From an uncultured cyanobacterium (GTDB lineage Bacteria; Cyanobacteriota; Cyanobacteriia; Cyanobacteriales; Nostocaceae): a DNA stretch of 64,000 nt. Shown here one piece after another: positions 57,530-64,000 of this stretch. Under the pieces are notes generated by a model. It searched no databases. It was not told where the DNA came from and worked only from the letters and a program-made list of their open reading frames with translations. The number at the start of each line of letters is the position of its first letter. The first letter of the stretch is position 1. The stretch lies in NCBI GenBank assembly GCA_903848645.1, contig CAINGU010000031.1, positions 1 to 64,000 of the forward strand. Reading direction: 5' to 3'. Both the position numbers and the translations under genes were made by a program.

Positions 57530-57809
57530 GTTTCACCATATCTATCAAATCTTGTTTTTTCTTTGCTTCTTGTGCAGCAATGCATTTGCTGCATATCATA
57601 CCTTCATTGTATCTACTTAAAATAGATCCGCATTTAGGAGTTTTACAAATTCTTTTTTTGCCAGCTAGTCGTGCTTTATTGTTATAGTATTTTTCTTTTA
57701 GTTGTTCATTAGTTGCAATCCTGCAGCATTCATCAGAACAATATTTTTGATTATGTGTTTTTGGAGTAAATTCTTTTACTCCTTGGCATTTATCGTAAGC
57801 ACAAATCAT
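57516..57809 (-). CDS. Double zinc-ribbon protein
   Basis: 97 residues: CAYDKCQG...KYCSDECC and CKTPKCGS...MICSKC, two four-Cys sites joined by a basic helix. Overlaps ruvC and the nuclease gene; a probable DNA-binding accessory. Confidence 0.65.
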   Translation of the reverse strand: MICAYDKCQGVKEFTPKTHNQKYCSDECCRIATNEQLKEKYYNNKARLAGKKRICKTPKCGSILSRYNEGMICSKCIAAQEAKKKQDLIDMVKRVSS

Positions 57810-58591
57810 TTACCAATCACCAACGGTTCTATAAACACTTCTCCAAGGTCTTTTTTATCCGACCAACATACTTTTTTTACTGCACAATATTTACAAGCAC
57901 TTTGTGATTTAGTAAAAGGTCTTTCTGGCAAAGTGCCTGCTTCATAGTTAGCATAAACTTCACGCATCCAATTCCAAACGTAATCAATTAATTCAGTATT
58001 TTTTTCATCCATATTAATTGGAATAATTAAAAATGAATTATCGTTTTTGTTTTCATAAAAGAAAAATCCTTGTTTTGCTCCGCGAATTTTCATATATGTT
58101 AAAAGTTGAATTTTATGATATGGCAAACCTTGCATCTCTGCAGCACGAAGATCAAAGCTTTCTTGCTTAATAGATTTAATTTCTCCTACAACTTCTTGAC
58201 CATTCCACTCTATGAGAGTATCTACAAATCCACGAATTGGAGGATCATCATGAGTAACTTCAACTTCATTTGCCTTAAATACTGCAGTTTTTGACAAAAT
58301 CTTTTGAATACGGTCATGAACATACGTTCCATTATCCATATTCATCACGCCAAGGGCATCTGTTTCATTTTCAAAATCAGCACCAGTAAATGCTAGGAAC
58401 CAATATCTTGGGCAGTTACCTGCTCCATATCCTACTCCACTTGGGGCAAAAGTTTTCTTTTGAGTAAAAGCATCTGGTCGCTTTTCACTTAAAACTGTTT
58501 TAATATAAATTTCTGCCAACTCAAGAGCATCAAACCCATTTGGATCTGATTTTTTTTGGAACTTTAAATTTGCTACTGCTTTTCTTTCCAA
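57806..58591 (-). CDS. Cas4/RecB-like PD-(D/E)XK nuclease with iron-sulphur cysteines
   Basis: 261 residues. GYGAGNCPRYW (first Cys), VDTLIEWNGQEVVGEIKS (D and ExK of the nuclease core), and CKYCAVKKVCW (three Cys) reproduce the Cas4/AddB-type arrangement. No other CRISPR genes are present, so it is a recombination exonuclease rather than an adaptation factor. Confidence 0.8.
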   Translation of the reverse strand: MERKAVANLKFQKKSDPNGFDALELAEIYIKTVLSEKRPDAFTQKKTFAPSGVGYGAGNCPRYWFLAFTGADFENETDALGVMNMDNGTYVHDRIQKILSKTAVFKANEVEVTHDDPPIRGFVDTLIEWNGQEVVGEIKSIKQESFDLRAAEMQGLPYHKIQLLTYMKIRGAKQGFFFYENKNDNSFLIIPINMDEKNTELIDYVWNWMREVYANYEAGTLPERPFTKSQSACKYCAVKKVCWSDKKDLGEVFIEPLVIGK

Positions 58592-58592
58592 G

Positions 58593-58919
58593 TTAAACCC
58601 CGTATCTTGCTGAATACTTTAGGGCATCCACCAGTTTATTTATTGCTTCTTCTGCTGTAAAATAGACATTCTTTTTCTTACTATTTTCTCCACCTTTTTC
58701 AAAGGTAGTATAGTACCTTGCCATAATAGAAAATTTTGCTGATAGTGCTTGCATTTTTACTATAAGGTCTGGGGCTTTATTTGAAGGTAAGTTAGGCTTT
58801 GCAATTAATTGAATAATATAATTAAGAGCTTCATCTAAATCTTTATCATTCATATAAGCTTTGATATCATTAAACTCTGTTAATTTACTAATTAATTCAA
58901 TTGTTGAATTATCTTCCAC
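58593..58919 (-). CDS. Hypothetical 108-residue helical protein
   Basis: Alpha-helical, no Cys. Between the Cas4-like and RecA genes, hence probably replication-related. One-base overlap upstream. Confidence 0.55.
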   Translation of the reverse strand: MEDNSTIELISKLTEFNDIKAYMNDKDLDEALNYIIQLIAKPNLPSNKAPDLIVKMQALSAKFSIMARYYTTFEKGGENSKKKNVYFTAEEAINKLVDALKYSARYGV

Positions 58920-59101
58920 TATTCAAGAATCCTAACAACAAATTGGCAAGGGTCATTGCCAGCTTCCCATTCTTGTAACTCTTCTTCACTAATCGGGTCT
59001 ATTCCATCATGCGTTGCACAAACAACAGTTGAAATCCACCCACGATTAATTCCACTTTGGAGCCAAATTGAAAATTCATCTACTTCTTCATCTTTTATCA
59101 T
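58919..59101 (-). CDS. 60-residue acidic protein
   Basis: Acidic, Trp-containing (FSIWLQSGINRGWISTVVCATHDG). Overlaps the gene upstream by 14 bp. Function unknown. Confidence 0.5.
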   Translation of the reverse strand: MIKDEEVDEFSIWLQSGINRGWISTVVCATHDGIDPISEEELQEWEAGNDPCQFVVRILE

Positions 59102-59402
59102 TTTGTGTCTCCCAACACTCTACCATTTGTTCGAACAAAGCCCATTCTATTACTGCTAGACGAGTCTTTGTTCCTTCCCCGCCTAAAATTAATTTAAGTA
59201 CAGGATACTTGTCCCTGCTAACTTTAAAAGTATCCGTACAAATTTTTGCCCATATTTCTTTTGAAATGGAGATGGATTTACTATACTCCTTATAATCAAC
59301 CACGAAATCATGCCATTGGCTATCACCTTTTTGATATACGCCTCTACCAGAATTTTTTTGAGCTTTTGCTCCATCACGTTTTATTTCTCCACGCTCTGAC
59401 AT
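59088..59402 (-). CDS. Possible PD-(D/E)XK endonuclease
   Basis: 104 residues. GRGVYQKGDSQWHDFVVDYKEYSKSISIS has the E/D...D-x-K spacing of small phage PD-(D/E)XK resolvase-like enzymes, followed by RDKYPVLKLILGG and RLAVIEW. Tentative. Confidence 0.5.
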   Translation of the reverse strand: MSERGEIKRDGAKAQKNSGRGVYQKGDSQWHDFVVDYKEYSKSISISKEIWAKICTDTFKVSRDKYPVLKLILGGEGTKTRLAVIEWALFEQMVECWETQNDKR

Positions 59403-59599
59403 TAAAATGCTACTGCTGACTCGTGCCCTTGACTACATACCCATTTTAATTTATTATGGCTTCTGTCTACATATCCTTCAAATACAACTTCATTACATGA
59501 AGTATTTTGACACATAAAAGAACCACTTGCAGGTTCCATAGTTGTAGTAGTTTCTGAAACTACTTTTTTGCCGTTTAAAAAATCTTCAAGACTTGTCAT
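59402..59599 (-). CDS. Zinc-ribbon-like protein
   Basis: 65 residues: CQNTSCNEVVFEGYVD...WVCSQGHES, Cys-x4-Cys and C-x3-H. Overlaps recA end by 14 bp. Confidence 0.55.
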   Translation of the reverse strand: MTSLEDFLNGKKVVSETTTTMEPASGSFMCQNTSCNEVVFEGYVDRSHNKLKWVCSQGHESAVAF

Positions 59600-60590
59600 A
59601 TATTTCCTTAATTAATTCATCTGTAAATTCTGGATTGGCTCTTAAATATTCTACTGCTGATTTTCTTCCTTGTATACGGTTTGAATTAATTGTATACCAA
59701 GAACCGCCTTTTTCAATAAGCCCCATCATTTCTGCAACATCTAGGACTTCTCCAACTGTATCAATTCCAACTTTATCTCCTTGAAAATAAAAGTCGTACT
59801 GACCTGTGCCTCCCATTGGCCCTGTTTTATTGAAATCAATTGTCCAATTAACTGGGCGACCAACTTTTTGCTCAAGTACCTTATCACCCACCGCAATTCC
59901 AGACTTGATAGAATTTGCATCAGCCGTTGAAGACCAAAGCTTGATAATTGTGGATGAAAAAAACATAACAGCCATTCCCCCTGTTGGGATGTGGGTTGCA
60001 TGCATACTTCCAAAAGAATTTCGTTGCTGCGAAATAAGTACGAGTAGCGTATTTTTATTTGCGTAGTTGAGCATTTTGACTGCATGAGTCATATCCTTTG
60101 CTTCTGCACCAATTTGTTTGGTGTCTTCTAATTTCTTTAAATCTGTACTATCTTTTTCAAAATAAATTGCTGGAAGTAATGCAGAAATAGAATCCACAAC
60201 AATAATATCAACTCCTGCTTCCATAAGTTGCTGACCAATATCAACCATAGCATTAATACTTTTTGCAGAAGAATAAATTAACTTTTCTGAATCTACACCT
60301 AATCGTGCTGCCCATTCTGGGTCATAAGATGCTTCTGCATCAATCCAAGCACAAGTCTTGCCATTTTTTTGTGCCTCTGCAATCATTTGTAAACAAAAAG
60401 ATGATTTTCCTGCAGATTTATTTCCCCAAATGAGGACTTGTCTTCCAAAACCTATCCCGCCTTTAAGGGACATAGTTAAACCGATACTAGGTGTTCTTTG
60501 CTTTTCGGTGTTTACTGTTGTTGCTAATTGTAGTCTTGCTCTTGTTTTTGGATCTAGCTTTCCCAGTATTTCTTCCGTTATTGTTGTCAT
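59586..60590 (-). CDS. RecA-family recombinase
   Basis: 334 residues. Walker A WGNKSAGKSS (55-64), Walker B DIIVVDSIS (D133), and an N-terminal LDPKTRARLQLATTVNTEK region typical of actinophage RecA proteins. Catalyses strand exchange on SSB-coated DNA. Slightly shorter than bacterial RecA (about 350) and lacks the acidic tail. Confidence 0.87.
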   Translation of the reverse strand: MTTITEEILGKLDPKTRARLQLATTVNTEKQRTPSIGLTMSLKGGIGFGRQVLIWGNKSAGKSSFCLQMIAEAQKNGKTCAWIDAEASYDPEWAARLGVDSEKLIYSSAKSINAMVDIGQQLMEAGVDIIVVDSISALLPAIYFEKDSTDLKKLEDTKQIGAEAKDMTHAVKMLNYANKNTLLVLISQQRNSFGSMHATHIPTGGMAVMFFSSTIIKLWSSTADANSIKSGIAVGDKVLEQKVGRPVNWTIDFNKTGPMGGTGQYDFYFQGDKVGIDTVGEVLDVAEMMGLIEKGGSWYTINSNRIQGRKSAVEYLRANPEFTDELIKEIYDKS

Positions 60591-60747
60591 GCATACTCTT
60601 TTCTAATTCACTTGCTAATTCTTTTATTTGTTCGTTACGGCTGGTTACTAATAAATCTATTATCTGATAGACTATTTTTTCATCTTCTGCTCTAACTACA
60701 AGCAAAATCTCGTTTTCCGTACCTTTAAGTATGTAGGATTGAGCCAT
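60487..60747 (-). CDS. Small protein overlapping recA
   Basis: 86 residues. The first 50 residues form an alpha/beta unit (MAQSYILKGTENEILLVVRAEDEKIVYQII); the last 35 are low-complexity basic sequence encoded by the 104 bp overlap with recA in another frame. TATAAT lies 8 bp before the ATG. Confidence 0.5.
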   Translation of the reverse strand: MAQSYILKGTENEILLVVRAEDEKIVYQIIDLLVTSRNEQIKELASELEKSMHDNNNGRNTGKARSKNKSKTTISNNSKHRKAKNT

Positions 60748-60767
60748 ATACTTCTATTATACACTAT

Positions 60768-60992
60768 TTATTCAGGCTTTTCTTCAAGTTGAATAATGTT
60801 TTCTAAATCTGATAAAAATATTTTAAGAGTTTCAGTTTCTTCATCTGGTTCAATTCCAAGTACTTTGCCTTCGTAATTTTTGAGCAAGCTTTCTAGGGAA
60901 ATCTCTACTGCTCCATGACAATCAATGATTGCTGCAATTACTTGTTGCAAACTTGGTGTAAATTCTGCAACGGATGTTTCTTCTTTTTTCAT
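60768..60992 (-). CDS. Hypothetical 74-residue acidic protein
   Basis: MKKEETSVAEFTPSLQQVIAAIIDCHGAVEI, then acidic helices. Overlaps the dnaE stop by 4 bp. Confidence 0.55.
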   Translation of the reverse strand: MKKEETSVAEFTPSLQQVIAAIIDCHGAVEISLESLLKNYEGKVLGIEPDEETETLKIFLSDLENIIQLEEKPE

Positions 60993-63900
60993 ACTACCTC
61001 CTTTACAAATAGTGTTCCATCTTCCATTTCTTCAATCAATGGGTCACAAACTGTGCCTGTATTCATCTTACCTAAAGCCCTTGCATAATTTTTTGTAAAC
61101 ACTAATACTCTTTCTAAGTTTTTATCAGCATCAGAAAGGATAAGGTGTGCCATCATTTTATTTGCTTTAGTTTTATAATGTGTAAAATCAACTACCAACC
61201 TTTTGCCAGATGGGATATTTAATTTATCTCTATACAGCCATTGAACAAATGTTTCATCAGTCTTATTAACAACATCTTCAATTGTGACATATTTGTGAAT
61301 ACGATTATCTCCAACTAAAAAGAAATACATCATCCCTGGCTCAATTTGAGTATTGGCTTCATGAAAAATACCAATAGACCCAGTATCATCCACTAGCTCT
61401 ACCCGCGACCACGTTGGGCCTTTTTTAATTGACTTAACCATAGCCAAAACAACAAAGCAACCCTCCTCTAGAAAATCAATAAGTGGATTTACTTGAGATT
61501 TAATTTTAGGACTTAGCTTTCCTGTATCAAACTTTGGAATACCAAGATACTCATAAAGGTTTTCATTTTCTTTACCTGTTCTTGGATTATCTTCAAATGC
61601 TGCTGCTCCAATTAAATTAAGAGATTCAACAACATTAGAGTTAATACCACTCCCCTTTGTCTTTGCCTTCTCTATAAATTCTGCATAATTTTTAAATGGG
61701 CGTTGTGTAATTATCTTACTACCAATTTTATCTGAAATAAACTTAATATCAGATAACCCAAATCTTATTGAGTTTCCTTCAATGTTGAAGTCAAGCTCCG
61801 ACTCGTTAATATGAGGAAGCAAGATTTTGATACCCAATCGCTTTGCTTCCAACAAATAGTCAGTGCGACCATCCTTATCTTTTTCATTTTTGAGAATGGC
61901 AAACATAAACTCAAGAGGGTAATAATATTTAAGCCAAGCAGTGTAATAACTAAGCATAGAGTAAGCAATAGCATGCGAACGGTTAAAAGAATAACCTGCG
62001 TGGGCTTCGAAATCGTGCCATAACTTTTCGGCATCTTCTCTTGTAATATGCTGGCTCGCACCTTGGATAAACTTGTCTTTATATTGATCAAATTCTTTAA
62101 CATCCTTTTTCTTACCAATAATTTTTCTTACTTTGTCAGCATCTGCCCATGACATTCCACCTAAATATACACAAGCTTGCATAACTTGCTCTTGGTAAAT
62201 AATCACTCCATACGTTCTAGCTGTAAACTGCTGCATAATAGGATGTGCATAAGTTACCATCTCGTCACCCTTTTTACGTCTTACATACGATCCTCCAACC
62301 GTATTCATGGCTCCTGGACGTACTAAAGCATTAGATGCTGCCAAATCTTCAAAATTATCTACACCCATTTTCATAAGTAAGTTAGTATAAGGTGTTGCTT
62401 CTGCTTGGAATACTCCCTTAGTAAAACCACTAGAAAGCATACCAAAAACATTAGCATCATCTAATGGGATATCTTTTAATACAATTTTTTTCTTTTTAAT
62501 ATGGGCAATTGTTTTAATAGCATCATCAACAACAGATAATGTTTTAAGACCCAAAACATCAAGTTTAATGAGACCTAAATCTGCGGTTTGTTCCATATCA
62601 TATGCCACAACAGGAATACGACCAGATACTGGCTCGCTTGGGTCTACTCGTGTTTCAATAGGAACATACTTACTAATATCGTCTTTTGCTACAACTACAC
62701 CAGATGCATGCATTCCACTACTCCGAATTTTGCCTCGCAACATAGATGCATACTTAGTTATTTCTGGATATTTTTTTCTAAATTCTTCTGTACTTGCAGA
62801 ACTTTCATATTCCTCAAAAGTTTCAATACCTTTAAGTGCTTTATCTACTTCCCCAAGCGGTACCAGAAAAGCCCTTGCTACATCACGGATAACTCCCTTA
62901 TCCTTAAAATAAGTATAAGTAGAGATGGATGCAACATGCTTAAATTTCTTTTTTAAATACTCTTTAACTTCGCCTCTTCTTTTATCTGCAAAGTCACAGT
63001 CAATATCAGGCCAATCTGCTCTTTCCTTATTGATAAATCTAAAGAAAAGTAAATCATATTTAATTGGATCTACATCTGTAATTCCAAGTAAATAGCATAT
63101 TAATGATCCTGCTGCCGATCCTCTTCCTGGCCCAACAAGAATTTCATTCTGTTTAGCCCAATTAACCATATCACTAACAACGAGAAAATAACTAGCAAAC
63201 TTTTTCTCTTTGATAACTTCAAGTTCTTCTTGTAATCTATCTTCATAAGAGCTGTTTCCTACCCATGCTGATGTTAATTTTCTTTCTTCTAACGCTAATA
63301 AACAAATCTCTTCAAGGGATTTGTGAGCATTTCTTTTTGGTACTGGTAATAAATCTAAATTTTCATGAAACTCATAAGTAAGTATCTTATTAGATATTTC
63401 TACTGATGATTTATATATGTCTCTTCTGATAATACCAGCCTTTTCAAAGTCCGCCACAATTTCATCATAGGATTGAATATACACATTGATATCAGCGAAA
63501 GAAATAGGGCGATTGGGGTACAGATGATCAAAGCGATCAAAAATAGAAGATTCTTTACGACCACTTGTATAGTCTGCTTCTTTATTTTGGGCTGGCTTTG
63601 TTGAGAGGATAAGAAGGAGTTCTTCCAAATCCCTCTCCTCTTTCTTTGCAAAATGGCAATCGCCTGTAGCAACTGGTTTCACCCCAAATTCATCTGCTAA
63701 AGACAATAAAGCAGAATTTAATTCATTTGGATTATGAGCTTGTACTTCAATATAAAAATCATCTTTAAAACGATCTTTATACTTTTGTACTAATTCTCTT
63801 GCAACTTCAATATCTCCACGCTCAATAGCTTTAGAAATAAATCCGCCCATGCATCCTGATAATACAATTATACCCTCACCATGTTCAAAAAGAACTTCTG

Positions 63901-64000
63901 TATCAATACGAGGTTTACTATAAAAGCCTTCTGTCCAAGCGATCTGTGATAACTTTTGAAGATTCTTTAATCCAGTATCATCTTTTGCAAGTAAAATAAT
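60989..64000 (-). CDS. dnaE: DNA polymerase III alpha subunit (DnaE type), N-terminus beyond the window
   Basis: At least 1003 residues; the frame is open to the right edge, so the start and first part of the PHP domain are missing (the ATG at 63850 is internal). Visible: end of the PHP domain, GPGRGSAAGSLICYLLGITDVDPIKYDLLFFRF and WPDIDCDFAD (catalytic Asp pair of the C-family palm), KVRKIIGKKKD and HAGYSFNRSHAIAYSMLSYYTAWLKYY (fingers), and a C-terminal OB-like WSRVELVDDTGSIGIFHE. Replicates phage DNA. DnaE-type polymerases occur in several large actinophage groups. Confidence 0.9.
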   Translation of the reverse strand: MILLAKDDTGLKNLQKLSQIAWTEGFYSKPRIDTEVLFEHGEGIIVLSGCMGGFISKAIERGDIEVARELVQKYKDRFKDDFYIEVQAHNPNELNSALLSLADEFGVKPVATGDCHFAKKEERDLEELLLILSTKPAQNKEADYTSGRKESSIFDRFDHLYPNRPISFADINVYIQSYDEIVADFEKAGIIRRDIYKSSVEISNKILTYEFHENLDLLPVPKRNAHKSLEEICLLALEERKLTSAWVGNSSYEDRLQEELEVIKEKKFASYFLVVSDMVNWAKQNEILVGPGRGSAAGSLICYLLGITDVDPIKYDLLFFRFINKERADWPDIDCDFADKRRGEVKEYLKKKFKHVASISTYTYFKDKGVIRDVARAFLVPLGEVDKALKGIETFEEYESSASTEEFRKKYPEITKYASMLRGKIRSSGMHASGVVVAKDDISKYVPIETRVDPSEPVSGRIPVVAYDMEQTADLGLIKLDVLGLKTLSVVDDAIKTIAHIKKKKIVLKDIPLDDANVFGMLSSGFTKGVFQAEATPYTNLLMKMGVDNFEDLAASNALVRPGAMNTVGGSYVRRKKGDEMVTYAHPIMQQFTARTYGVIIYQEQVMQACVYLGGMSWADADKVRKIIGKKKDVKEFDQYKDKFIQGASQHITREDAEKLWHDFEAHAGYSFNRSHAIAYSMLSYYTAWLKYYYPLEFMFAILKNEKDKDGRTDYLLEAKRLGIKILLPHINESELDFNIEGNSIRFGLSDIKFISDKIGSKIITQRPFKNYAEFIEKAKTKGSGINSNVVESLNLIGAAAFEDNPRTGKENENLYEYLGIPKFDTGKLSPKIKSQVNPLIDFLEEGCFVVLAMVKSIKKGPTWSRVELVDDTGSIGIFHEANTQIEPGMMYFFLVGDNRIHKYVTIEDVVNKTDETFVQWLYRDKLNIPSGKRLVVDFTHYKTKANKMMAHLILSDADKNLERVLVFTKNYARALGKMNTGTVCDPLIEEMEDGTLFVKEVV

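Noticed and set aside
57806-58591. CRISPR-associated Cas4
   Set aside because: No arrays or other cas genes in the window; neighbours are RuvC, zinc proteins and RecA, so a recombination role is favoured.

Overview
The window is part of a large, AT-rich bacteriophage genome that most likely infects a low-GC actinobacterium, with the freshwater Nanopelagicales type as the best guess. The actinobacterial assignment rests on a WhiB-family regulator, a flavin-dependent thymidylate synthase (ThyX), a phage-type RecA, a bacterial DnaE-type polymerase, a DUF7455-like zinc protein, CRP/GlxR-like operators, leaderless start sites, and a secreted protein whose Ala/Thr/Val-rich sequence followed by coiled coil looks host-derived. 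Phage identity rests on the large terminase, two lytic cell-wall genes, many small overlapping genes and a large tRNA array. No capsid or tail genes are recognisable here.

Layout. (1) 0.4-3.9 kb, + strand: lysis operon with a transglycosylase-like lysozyme, a candidate holin, an amidase and a papain-like hydrolase, closed by a terminator shared with an antisense-strand structured RNA (3.93-4.15 kb). (2) 4.4-17.2 kb, + strand: about 50 tiny early-type genes in short operons. Their intergenic regions carry three repeated signals: promoters with an invariant TGTCAG exactly 10 bp upstream of the -10 box, TGTGA-N6-TCACA palindromes at helically phased distances, and asymmetric TGTCCGATTTGT sites. 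(3) 17.2-17.75 kb: convergent terminator region. (4) 17.75-42.8 kb, - strand: more small genes, a visibly more GC-rich imported block (18.9-21.4 kb), then SSB, an SPFH protein, an RNA-repair cassette (two RNA ligases and a polynucleotide kinase/phosphatase), ThyX, a secreted host-like protein, and a proteostasis/redox group (proteasome-like protease, thioredoxin, GroES, WhiB). (5) 42.8-50.4 kb, - strand: 26 tRNA genes and one tRNA-like element, interrupted by a Ro60/TROVE gene, Hsp20 and endonuclease genes. With the lone + strand tRNA-Asp at 11.2 kb, all 20 amino acids are covered. (6) 50.9-56.2 kb: terminase genes and a sugar-modification cluster. (7) 56.2-64 kb: replication and recombination genes (RuvC, Cas4-like nuclease, RecA, DnaE running off the right edge).

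The most striking system is at 46.6-47.15 kb. Directly upstream of the Ro60 gene, on the same strand, lie five tandem candidate Y RNAs. Each has a YCGR...UUAUC-type (or UUUACC) Ro-binding strand and a complementary 3' strand. Three are short hairpins. Two carry a tRNA-like domain in circularly permuted order (T-arm, acceptor stem closed by a small loop, D-arm), the architecture described for bacterial YrlA RNAs. The phage therefore appears to carry a whole Ro60-Y RNA particle embedded in its tRNA operon, next to an RNA-repair set, which suggests a concerted programme for maintaining or sorting tRNA and other structured RNA during infection. That functional link is inference; the genes and RNA foldings are read directly from the sequence.
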